A stretch of 64,000 nt of DNA from Algoriphagus marincola DSM 16067 (lineage in GTDB: Bacteria > Bacteroidota > Bacteroidia > Cytophagales > Cyclobacteriaceae): the NCBI RefSeq assembly GCF_000429405.1, contig NZ_AUBU01000010.1, positions 62,001 through 126,000 on the forward strand. Direction: 5' to 3'. The stretch's first letter is position 1, and each line of letters opens with the position of its first letter. This document shows positions 16,416 through 24,440 of this stretch, piece by piece. Made by a program: the position numbers and the translations under genes. The notes beneath the pieces are model-generated. The model had not been told where the DNA came from. It saw nothing but the letters and a program-made list of their open reading frames with translations, and ran no database searches.

Positions 16416-17666
16416 TTGGATTTATTTGCAAAACTACAAACCAACCTAGGTCCACTAGGCAAACATTCAGCTTGGTCAGACGGGTACTACATGTTTCCAA
16501 AGCTAGAAGGAGAGATTGCACCCCGCATGATGTTTCAAGGTCGAGAGGTCTTGACCTGGTCATTGAATAACTACCTAGGACTTGCCAATCACCCTGAAGT
16601 TCGTAAAGCTGACGCTGATGCAGCTGCTAAGTGGGGAGCTGCCTATCCAATGGGAGCTCGAATGATGTCAGGACAGACTACCCTTCACGAGCAGCTTGAA
16701 AGTGAGCTCGCTGAATTTGTAGGAAAAGAAAAAGCATACCTACTAAACTACGGCTATCAAGGAATCATGTCGGTAATCGATGCATTACTTGATCGTAAGG
16801 ACGTCGTGGTATATGATTCAGAATGCCACGCCTGTATCATCGATGCTCTTAGAATGCACATGGGTAAGCGGTATGTGTATCCGCATAATGATATCGAAAA
16901 TGCAGAAAAGCAATTGGAAAGAGCGACCAAGCTTGCAGCAGAAACAGGCGGAGGTATCCTTTTCATTACGGAAGGTGTCTTCGGAATGACTGGTGATCAA
17001 GGCAAGTTGAAAGAGATTTGTGATCTGAAGAAAAAGTTTCAATTCCGTCTTCTTGTAGATGATGCACATGGTTTTGGTACTTTGGGTAAAACAGGTGCTG
17101 GTACACATGAGGAGCAAGGAGTAATTGAAGAAGTGGATTTGTACTTCTCCACTTTTGCCAAGTCTATGGCTTCTATCGGAGCTTTCATTGCTGGTGATGA
17201 AAAAGTAATTCATTACCTACGCTTTAATATGCGTTCTCAAATCTTCGCCAAATCACTTCCAATGATCTTGGTAGAGGGTGGTTTGAAGCGATTGGAACTA
17301 CTAAGAACTCGACCTGAGCTTAAGGATAATCTTTGGAAAATTGTCAATGCCCTTCGAAAAGGACTACATGATGAAGGTTTCAGCACTGGAAAATCAAATT
17401 CTCCTGTAACGCCAGTAGTATTAAATGGTACTGTAGGTGAAGCTGCGGCCCTTTCGCATGATTTGCGAGAGAATTACAACATCTTCTGTTCAGTAGTGAT
17501 TTACCCTGTAGTACCTAAAGGCATGATTATCTTGAGGTTAATTCCTACAGCTGTACATACTTTAGAAGATGTAAACGAAACTGTAAAAGCTTTTGCAGCA
17601 GTGAAAGAAAAACTGACCAGTGGTCAATACAGGAATTCTGAACTTGCCATTACATTTGGTGAGTAA
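16416..17666 (+). CDS. spt: Serine palmitoyltransferase / alpha-oxoamine synthase family PLP enzyme
   Basis: 416 residues, PLP-dependent alpha-oxoamine synthase fold. Family features: LTWSLNNYLGLANHPEV, GARMMSGQTTLHEQLE, DSECHACIIDALR, VDDAHGFGTLGKTG (His218) and the PLP lysine Lys249 in STFAKSMASIGAF. It matches the Bacteroidota group that condenses serine with acyl-CoA for sphingolipid synthesis more closely than BioF or Kbl, in my judgement. The start is the TTG at 16416 (DLFAKLQTN...): earlier in-frame codons would lie inside the promoter. The histone H1-like gene follows about 100 bp later. Alternative: 2-amino-3-ketobutyrate ligase-like activity. Confidence 0.8.
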   Translation: MDLFAKLQTNLGPLGKHSAWSDGYYMFPKLEGEIAPRMMFQGREVLTWSLNNYLGLANHPEVRKADADAAAKWGAAYPMGARMMSGQTTLHEQLESELAEFVGKEKAYLLNYGYQGIMSVIDALLDRKDVVVYDSECHACIIDALRMHMGKRYVYPHNDIENAEKQLERATKLAAETGGGILFITEGVFGMTGDQGKLKEICDLKKKFQFRLLVDDAHGFGTLGKTGAGTHEEQGVIEEVDLYFSTFAKSMASIGAFIAGDEKVIHYLRFNMRSQIFAKSLPMILVEGGLKRLELLRTRPELKDNLWKIVNALRKGLHDEGFSTGKSNSPVTPVVLNGTVGEAAALSHDLRENYNIFCSVVIYPVVPKGMIILRLIPTAVHTLEDVNETVKAFAAVKEKLTSGQYRNSELAITFGE

Positions 17667-17765
17667 AAAATTTTCAAAAAAAAGGCCATTAGGATTGAAA
17701 TAGTAAGTATTTGGGCTATATTGACCCTATAAAATTATCATCAACCTAAAAAAACTACTTTTACT

Positions 17766-17942
17766 ATGAGCAGATTTGACGAAGTAAAAAATCTTGTAAT
17801 GGACCTCGAAGCTGATTTCGATAAGTTCTATTCTAAAGGAAATCAGGCAGCTGGTACACGTGTTCGTAAAGGCATGCAAGACTTGAAAAACCTAGCGCAA
17901 GATATCCGTAAAGAAGTACAAGATATGAAGAACGCTGGTTGA
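17766..17942 (+). CDS. Histone H1-like small basic/acidic DNA-associated protein
   Basis: A 58-residue gene (ATG 17766, TGA 17940-17942). It begins MSRFDEVKNLVMDLEADFDK and continues with KGNQAAGTRVRKGMQDLKNL and a lysine-rich end, which is the pattern of the small Bacteroidota proteins annotated as histone H1 (Hc1 family). Its mixed charge and amphipathic helices suggest a coiled helical protein rather than a long unstructured Lys tail. Probably nucleoid-associated, but direct DNA binding is an inference from the family name. Followed at once by a strong terminator. Confidence 0.85.
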   Translation: MSRFDEVKNLVMDLEADFDKFYSKGNQAAGTRVRKGMQDLKNLAQDIRKEVQDMKNAG

Positions 17943-17955
17943 TCCCACTGAAAAT

Positions 17956-17986
17956 AAAAAAGGTGACCAAATGGTCACCTTTTTTT
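17956..17986. terminator. Bidirectional terminator between histone H1-like gene and M1 peptidase gene
   Basis: GGTGACC (17962-17968)/GGTCACC (17973-17979), flanked by A-tract on the left and T-tract on the right, giving a U-run on both strands between convergent genes. Confidence 0.85.
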
Positions 17987-18005
17987 ATGCCTAAAAAGTA
18001 GAGCC

Positions 18006-19847
18006 TTAAAACTCTACTTTGTTATTTTCTGGCTGTACATCCGCCATTCGCTTGGTTGGATCAATTTCGATTGATTTAATGGTCTCTAGATTTCTATCAA
18101 CAACAAGTGTTTTTTCCAGATTAACCCAGGCCCATTTTTCAGTATGGATGCGAGTAGGTGTTCCTGCTTCCTGAGCTTTTTCACCCCGCATGATCACCAA
18201 TGGCAAATAAATGGACTCTTGGCTTCCATCTTTGTAGGTAATGACCAAATCCACAGGCATAGGCATCAAGCCCACCCGCTGAAGCGTAATTTCTGTTTTT
18301 TCACCATTGGCTTTAGCTTCTTTGATCGCATAATCAATAGTCTTAGTGGTATGGACAAAATATTCCTTGTACCAGTCTAGCTCCAAGCCACTTTCTTTTT
18401 CCATGATTCGGATTAAATCATTCACGTTTGGATGCTTGAACTGCCACTCATTGAAGTATCGAAGTAATCCACGATCCCTAACCTCTGCTCCAATCACATA
18501 GCCCATCTGCTCCATGAAAACAGCACCCTTGGAATAAGCTGCAGCCCCATAGGCACGGTTTGTATGATAGTGATCTGAGTGTGTAGCCAGAGGCTCTTCT
18601 AGTCCAGATGCTACCAAACCAAAGTATCCACGGTAACTGCCAGCATGTACATTAGATCTACCAGGTGACATAATTTCTCCCATAGTCAAATTGGTAGCAT
18701 AAGAGGTAAAACCTTCATCCATCCATGGATACAAAGACTCATTGGTAGCCAAGACCCCATGATACCAGCTATGTGCTAATTCGTGAACCATCACTCCAAC
18801 TAAAGATGGTAAGCTACGCTCTCCGGTAATTAGAGTGGACATGGCATATTCCATTCCTCCATCTCCACCTTGTACTACAGAAAACTGCTTGTATGGATAT
18901 TGACCAAAGTGCTTGGACATATATTCGATCGCCTTCGGGGTGAATTCTTTCAGTTTCTCCCAATTCTCAGACGTTTTTTCTCCAGGAATGAAGAAATGGT
19001 GAACGGTAATTCCATTATCCATCAACACCTTATCGTGTTGGTATTTTGGATCTGCTCCCCACATGAAATCATGAACCATTGGAGCTTTGAAGTGCCAATT
19101 TAGTGTTTCACCCGTTGGTTCTGGTACAGTTACACCTTCATCTTGGTAGCCATGACCAATTTCATTAGGGTTCTGCAAGTATCCCGTACCTCCGATAGTG
19201 TATTCCTTATCGATGGTGATTTTCACATCAAAATCTCCCCAAATTCCATAAAACTCCCGTCCGATGTATGGATTGGCATGCCAACCTTGCTCATCGTAGT
19301 TAGCTAATTTCGGATACCACTGTGACATGGAGTAGCGAACGCCTTCCTCAGAATCACGGCCCGATCTTCTGATCTGAACAGGAACTTGCCCATCAAATTC
19401 CAATTCTAAAGTAGCTTGGGAATTTGGTAAAATCGGCTCAGGAAGCGTTACTTCAAGGATGGTACCCACCTCATTCGCTTCGGCAGTTTTTCCATTCACT
19501 TTTAAATTTTTGACATGCAAATAACCAATCTCATCAGGAGAAAGCTTTGAAATCCGATCTCCTACCCTACGGTCTGGGTCAGCAATGGTACGAGACCGAA
19601 CATCCATCATACTTCCCGGCTGGAAAGCATTGTAATACAAGTGATAAAAAACTCGATGCAGCGTGTCAGGCGAGTTGTTGGAATAAACCAGGCGCTGCGT
19701 ACCTTGATACTGATTGGTATTCACATCCATGGATACTTCCATCTGATAATCCACCGCCTGTTGGAAACGACCAGTTTGAGCCCAGGCCACTGAACCAAAA
19801 AGGAATAGAAAAAGCCCTAAAACAGGCTTTTGATAACGATTCGACAT
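18006..19847 (-). CDS. M1 family aminopeptidase, exported
   Basis: A 613-residue gluzincin. Signal peptide 1-23 (SVAWA before Q24). The N-terminal beta domain carries MEVSMDVNTNQYQGTQRL, as in M1 enzymes. The catalytic part has the exopeptidase-type GGMEYA (a GAMEN variant) and the zinc site HELAH (355-359) with the third ligand Glu378 in MDEGF. A C-terminal domain after about 520 is beta-rich. It is probably a periplasmic aminopeptidase in protein or peptide scavenging. It is divergent from the BNR-repeat gene at 20015. Confidence 0.9.
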   Translation of the reverse strand: MSNRYQKPVLGLFLFLFGSVAWAQTGRFQQAVDYQMEVSMDVNTNQYQGTQRLVYSNNSPDTLHRVFYHLYYNAFQPGSMMDVRSRTIADPDRRVGDRISKLSPDEIGYLHVKNLKVNGKTAEANEVGTILEVTLPEPILPNSQATLELEFDGQVPVQIRRSGRDSEEGVRYSMSQWYPKLANYDEQGWHANPYIGREFYGIWGDFDVKITIDKEYTIGGTGYLQNPNEIGHGYQDEGVTVPEPTGETLNWHFKAPMVHDFMWGADPKYQHDKVLMDNGITVHHFFIPGEKTSENWEKLKEFTPKAIEYMSKHFGQYPYKQFSVVQGGDGGMEYAMSTLITGERSLPSLVGVMVHELAHSWYHGVLATNESLYPWMDEGFTSYATNLTMGEIMSPGRSNVHAGSYRGYFGLVASGLEEPLATHSDHYHTNRAYGAAAYSKGAVFMEQMGYVIGAEVRDRGLLRYFNEWQFKHPNVNDLIRIMEKESGLELDWYKEYFVHTTKTIDYAIKEAKANGEKTEITLQRVGLMPMPVDLVITYKDGSQESIYLPLVIMRGEKAQEAGTPTRIHTEKWAWVNLEKTLVVDRNLETIKSIEIDPTKRMADVQPENNKVEF

Positions 19848-20014
19848 ATATTTTTAATTTTTTCTTAAAGAAAAGGAAAAATGCACTGACCCACCAAACC
19901 GATAATCAATTTTTAGAAAGAACTTCCTGTTCAGCACATTTTGAATCCATTAGAATAAAAATTAAAAATGGGTGGATTAGTTTTATTTTATTTAAAGAAA
20001 AAATCACCAATTCT

Positions 20015-23000
20015 ATGAGAAAACTCTTTACTCTCTGGCTGATGTTCCTTTTGGGCTCAACAGTCATTGCACAAGATGTGGACATGGATCTTTTCAAATC
20101 CATGAAAACAAGAAATGTGGGACCTGCAGGGATGAGTGGAAGAATCACGGCTATTGATGCTGTAGATGATAATCCTTCCATCATTTATGCTGGTTCTGCC
20201 TCTGGCGGACTTTGGAAATCTACATCAGGTGGCATCCATTGGGAGCCAATCTTTGATGAGCAGGTTGTCCATTCCATTGGAGCGATTTCCATTTATCAGA
20301 AAAACCCTTCTGTAATCTGGATTGGAACCGGAGAAGGAAACCCTCGAAACTCACTAAATCTGGGATATGGAGTATACAGATCCCTAGATGCAGGCAAAAC
20401 TTGGGAGCGGATGGGTTTGGAAAAAACTCGAGCCATCCACCGAATTATCGTTCATCCTGACGATCCCAATACCGTGTATGTGGGTGCAATCGGTTCTCCT
20501 TGGGGAGAGCAGGAAGAGCGCGGTCTTTACAAAACCACAGATGGAGGAAAGACTTGGGATAAAATCCTTTACATCGACGAAAAAACGGGAGTGGGAGAAA
20601 TGATCATGGATCCCAATAATCCAAACAAGCTTTTTGTCAACATGTGGCAGCATCGCCGTTATCCGTGGTTTTTCGAATCAGGAGGACCTTCTTCTGGTTT
20701 ATATGTAACACATGATGGTGGTGAAAACTGGAAAAGGCTAGATGATAAAAATGGCCTTCCAAAAAGCGACTATGGTCGTATGGGACTTGCCATTTCTGCC
20801 GCAAACAGCAACAAAGTATATGCTTTAGTTGAGTCCAAAAAGAACGCACTCTACGTTTCTGAAGACGGAGGCGAAAATTTCAAAATGATCAATGACAAGC
20901 CAGAAATCGGCGATCGACCTTTTTACTACTTTGAAATTCACGCGGATCCTAAAAATGAAAACCGCATTTACACGCTCTATTCTCGTGTGGGAATGAGCGA
21001 AGACGGTGGAAAGTCATTTAGCCAAATCTTGCAGTATGCGGGTGTTCACCCCGACCACCATGCCTGGTACATCAATCCTAATGATCCCAAGCTCATGATG
21101 GACGGGAATGATGGAGGGTTAAACATTACCCGAGATGGTGGCAAAAACTGGTATTTCGCCGAAAAACTACCTGTCGGACAATTCTATCACGTCAATGTAG
21201 ACAATGAACTTCCATACAATATCTATGGAGGAATGCAGGACAACGGCTCTTGGGTAGGTCCGTCTTATGTCTGGAGAAGAGACGGTATCCGAAATACTTA
21301 TTGGCAGGAAATCTCTTTTGGTGATGGATTCGATGTCGTTCCACATCCGGCAGATTCTAGATTTGGATATACCATGTCACAGGGTGGAAATCTATCCCGC
21401 TTTGATAAACTTACCGGCCACAACCGATTCATCCGACCTACGCATCCGGACAAGGATGTTTTCCTACGATTCAACTGGAATGCAGCGATCGCAGAAGATC
21501 CCCACAATGAAAACGGTGTGTATTACGGATCACAGTTTTTACACAAGTCCAGTGACAGTGGAGAAACTTGGGAAATCATCTCTCCTGATTTGACTACCAA
21601 TGACTCTACCAAGCAGCGTCAGCAGCAAACTGGAGGTCTTACATTTGATATTACCGGTGCTGAAAACCATACGACGATTATTTCCATAGCTCCTAGCCCG
21701 GTAGATCACGATGTGATTTGGGTAGGTACTGATGACGGCAACCTTCAAGTCACTCAGGATGGTGGTGAAAATTGGACAAATGTTGCTTCAAAACTTCCCG
21801 GACTGCCTAAGGCAAGTTGGATCGCTCAGATTCAAGCTTCCAAGTATGCTGCAGGAGAAGTTTGGGTGATTGCCAATAACTACCGAAACAATGACTTCAC
21901 AGCTTATGCTTATCACAGCAGCGATTTTGGAAAAACTTTTACACGGATAGCTGACGATTCCAAAGTTTGGGGTTATACGCTTTCCATTAAGCAGGACCCT
22001 GTAGAGCCTAACTTGGTTTTCTTGGGTACAGAATATGGTCTGTACGTTTCCTTTGACAAAGCAAAAACCTGGAATAAGTGGGAACATGGCTATCCTAAGG
22101 CTGTTTCTACTTACGATATGGCCATTCAGGAAAGAGAAGCGGATCTCGTGATCGGTACATTTGGCCGATCCATGTGGGTACTCGATGATATTCGTCCTTT
22201 GCGGATTTTCGCTGCTAATAACGGAGCCATGCCTGCGGCCAAAATCACTGCAGTTCCTGCTCCAGATGCTTATCAAGTGGAAATTCAGCAGCCTCACGGA
22301 GAGCGATTCCCTGCTGATGGAAAATATGCCGGTGAAAACCGGGAGACAGGCGGCCGCTTGAGCTTCATTTTGAATGATGACAAAGAAAAGCTGGACACCG
22401 TTACGGTAAATATCTACAATCAGGCAGGCGAGCAAATCCGGACGCTGAAGACTACACCAGAAAAAGGAGTCAATCGGGTAAATTGGAATCTCGATAGAAA
22501 GTCAACTGCTGAATATTATGGAGAGCGAACCAATAGAAACAGATTCTTTGAGCCTTCTGGAGGAGATGTCATTCCTGGCACCTACAAAGTAGAATTTGTC
22601 TATGGGGAGGAAAAAGCTGAAACCATGATCACTGTTCATTCAGATCCAAGAATCGAAACTCGAATTGCTGATCTTCAGGCAAAGGATGCATTCATGAAGG
22701 AAATGGAAGCTTTGCAAAGCAGAATGAATAAGGCTAACCATCAAATGGACGAAGCAGAAAAAACCATCAAAAAGGTACAGGATATGACCAAAGACCTAGA
22801 CTCTGAGGAAGCAAAAGCACTGGCTGATGCTGCTAAAGAGATCAAGAAGAAACTGGAGACAGTCAAAGAAGCCTTCAACGGACCTACTCGAGAAGGACAG
22901 GGCATCGTAAGAAATCTTTACCCAACTACCATGACGCTTCAATTTGTACCAAGACGCTATGCCGGTAGTTCCTATACTGCTCCAGGCCCAACCGAACAGC

Positions 23001-23137
23001 GAACGCTAAACCATGCGAAAGAAGCTGCTGATGAAGCAATTGCCGTCTTGGATGAGTTCCTTGCAGGTGACTGGAAGGCTTTCGAGGAAAAGGTGAAAAG
23101 TACAAAAATTGACTTATTTGAGTCTGTTGAAGACTGA
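20015..23137 (+). CDS. Secreted BNR/Asp-box beta-propeller protein (GH74/VPS10-like)
   Basis: 1040 residues with signal peptide (ends STVIA before Q20). Asp-box repeats are obvious throughout, e.g. STSGGIHWE, SLDAGKTWE, TTDGGKTWD, THDGGENWK, SEDGGENF, TRDGGKNW, SSDSGETWE and TQDGGENWT. They describe a two-propeller GH74/sortilin-like architecture. A C-terminal part adds a beta-sandwich (about 780-870) and a helical segment with a coiled-coil look (MEALQSRMNKANHQMDEAEKTIKKV) before the end. It is widely annotated as 'glycosyl hydrolase', but catalytic Asp pairs cannot be confirmed by eye; a sorting or peptidase-chaperone role is also possible. ATG 20015 is chosen because the signal peptide begins there. 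Confidence 0.85.
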   Translation: MRKLFTLWLMFLLGSTVIAQDVDMDLFKSMKTRNVGPAGMSGRITAIDAVDDNPSIIYAGSASGGLWKSTSGGIHWEPIFDEQVVHSIGAISIYQKNPSVIWIGTGEGNPRNSLNLGYGVYRSLDAGKTWERMGLEKTRAIHRIIVHPDDPNTVYVGAIGSPWGEQEERGLYKTTDGGKTWDKILYIDEKTGVGEMIMDPNNPNKLFVNMWQHRRYPWFFESGGPSSGLYVTHDGGENWKRLDDKNGLPKSDYGRMGLAISAANSNKVYALVESKKNALYVSEDGGENFKMINDKPEIGDRPFYYFEIHADPKNENRIYTLYSRVGMSEDGGKSFSQILQYAGVHPDHHAWYINPNDPKLMMDGNDGGLNITRDGGKNWYFAEKLPVGQFYHVNVDNELPYNIYGGMQDNGSWVGPSYVWRRDGIRNTYWQEISFGDGFDVVPHPADSRFGYTMSQGGNLSRFDKLTGHNRFIRPTHPDKDVFLRFNWNAAIAEDPHNENGVYYGSQFLHKSSDSGETWEIISPDLTTNDSTKQRQQQTGGLTFDITGAENHTTIISIAPSPVDHDVIWVGTDDGNLQVTQDGGENWTNVASKLPGLPKASWIAQIQASKYAAGEVWVIANNYRNNDFTAYAYHSSDFGKTFTRIADDSKVWGYTLSIKQDPVEPNLVFLGTEYGLYVSFDKAKTWNKWEHGYPKAVSTYDMAIQEREADLVIGTFGRSMWVLDDIRPLRIFAANNGAMPAAKITAVPAPDAYQVEIQQPHGERFPADGKYAGENRETGGRLSFILNDDKEKLDTVTVNIYNQAGEQIRTLKTTPEKGVNRVNWNLDRKSTAEYYGERTNRNRFFEPSGGDVIPGTYKVEFVYGEEKAETMITVHSDPRIETRIADLQAKDAFMKEMEALQSRMNKANHQMDEAEKTIKKVQDMTKDLDSEEAKALADAAKEIKKKLETVKEAFNGPTREGQGIVRNLYPTTMTLQFVPRRYAGSSYTAPGPTEQRTLNHAKEAADEAIAVLDEFLAGDWKAFEEKVKSTKIDLFESVED

Positions 23138-23228
23138 TTCTAAAGTTGGGAGCAGGAAGCTTGAAGTTTGAAAAATGAAAAACTGAAGTAAAACCTGCTT
23201 CAAAACAATCAAATCAATACCAAAAATA

Positions 23229-23267
23229 GGAGGCTGTTCTCAATGAGGACGGCCTTTTATTATTATT
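23229..23267 (+). terminator. Intrinsic terminator after the BNR-propeller gene
   Basis: A hairpin from GGCTGTTCT to its near-complement GGACGGCC (23232-23254, two G-U pairs in RNA) with a T-rich tail. Confidence 0.6.
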
Positions 23268-23301
23268 AATTCATTAATAATTCAATTCCTAATTTGGAGG
23301 A

Positions 23302-23733
23302 CTATTTCTCTTTTCTTTTTAAGAATGATTCTTTTAAAATTGAATTTTCCAAGACCAAGGTATCTCCATTGAAATGGAATTGATAAGAAGTAGAGCCTAA
23401 ATAGTTCCCATTTGAACTAAAGGCTCTTAACTCAAGAGAATCTTCAATTATCGACCACTTAATTTTAGGATAATCCATTATTGACATATCGGATTCTTGT
23501 AGTTGCTTTCTAACGATTCTAAAATCAAGAATATAATCACCATTTTTTTTAAACGCATAAGTATATTTTTGATCAATGGATTCATCATCACGAATATTTC
23601 CATCTTTTTCAGACTTAACCATTATCCAAACTCCCATTAGTTTGTCTTCATCTTGAAAATAAGCGTCTATTTTTTCACGAAAATTTGGAATCAAAACCAA
23701 GAAACAAAAACTATAAATTAAAGAAAAGATCAT
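23302..23733 (-). CDS. Hypothetical membrane-anchored or exported protein, lipocalin-like
   Basis: 143 residues. Residues 2-15 are hydrophobic (signal anchor, no clear cleavage site). The remainder reads as a small beta-barrel or sandwich with GVWIMVKSEKDG, YTYAFKKNGDYIL, KWSIIEDSLELRA and YQFHFNGDTLVLE, the rhythm of lipocalin-like stress proteins in Bacteroidota. The surrounding sequence is more AT-rich than the neighbours. No functional residue can be named, and its promoter is not evident. Confidence 0.55.
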   Translation of the reverse strand: MIFSLIYSFCFLVLIPNFREKIDAYFQDEDKLMGVWIMVKSEKDGNIRDDESIDQKYTYAFKKNGDYILDFRIVRKQLQESDMSIMDYPKIKWSIIEDSLELRAFSSNGNYLGSTSYQFHFNGDTLVLENSILKESFLKRKEK

Positions 23734-23763
23734 GGTCGTTGATTTTAGTATTCAGAGTTAATT

Positions 23764-23792
23764 AAAAAAGCATTCTATTGAGGTGCTTTTTT
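23764..23792 (-). terminator. Intrinsic terminator after the CHRD/SOD-like lipoprotein gene
   Basis: AAAAAAGCA (23764-23772) pairs with TGCTTTTTT (23784-23792). On the minus strand the hairpin ends in a U-run, downstream of the gene at 23810. Confidence 0.6.
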
Positions 23793-23809
23793 AAATGTCA
23801 TTGACACAA

Positions 23810-24319
23810 TTAAAAATCCTTACCGCAAACTGCCATTTTGGAGGGATCGAAAACAGACTGCTCAGCTGCTAAACCAATATCACCAGCCACCAAGATAACT
23901 TCATAATCTGGTCCATCATTCGCTAAATGAATTTTGACATGCCCGTCAAATTGCGCAAAATCCTCAAAACTCAACTTAGATCCATCAGATAATTGCTCAA
24001 GAACGGTCACGCTTTGAAGTGAATTTGCAGGGACGGAATTCAGTACAAAGGCAATCGGAGCATCCTGCAATTGATAGTTGCCGAAATGAAGGTGTGCGGG
24101 ATAACTTACATTGGAATTGCTATTTGCGCCATCTAGGATAATACTCAGTTCCAGCTTTCCTCCTACCAATTCTTTGACAGTCAAGGTGCCATTAAAATCA
24201 AAGTCTGAGGACTTATATAATTCGTATTCAGCGACTTTTCCCGTGTAAGTATCTGGCTCGGGATCACTGCAGGCAAACCCCAAACCTATTATCATTATAC
24301 TCAGAAGTAACTTTTTCAT
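23810..24319 (-). CDS. Hypothetical lipoprotein with CHRD/Cu-Zn-SOD-like His motifs
   Basis: 169 residues with a lipoprotein signal (GLGFAC, Cys17). After a short linker come beta strands with LTVKELVGGKLELSI, PAHLHFG and DGHVKIHLAND. The HLHFG motif and spaced His residues resemble those of Cu/Zn superoxide dismutase-like and CHRD domains, but a full metal site cannot be traced, so catalytic activity is doubtful. Single gene with a minus-strand terminator downstream. Confidence 0.6.
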   Translation of the reverse strand: MKKLLLSIMIIGLGFACSDPEPDTYTGKVAEYELYKSSDFDFNGTLTVKELVGGKLELSIILDGANSNSNVSYPAHLHFGNYQLQDAPIAFVLNSVPANSLQSVTVLEQLSDGSKLSFEDFAQFDGHVKIHLANDGPDYEVILVAGDIGLAAEQSVFDPSKMAVCGKDF

Positions 24320-24440
24320 GCTTGTTCAGTTTTCATAGCTAAAACGTCAGATTTACAAAACCTGTTCGTTTTCACATAAAATTATTGATTTTCGGCAATT
24401 CCTTGCGGACTAAAGTCACATTATCCTTTTAAATTTCAGA

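Noticed and set aside
19547..20014. Long upstream in-frame extension of the BNR gene
   Set aside because: It lies antisense to the M1 peptidase signal peptide region and the true signal peptide begins at ATG 20015.
21788..22435. 215-codon minus-strand frame inside the BNR-propeller gene
   Set aside because: Antisense shadow of a well-supported repeat protein with no family match.
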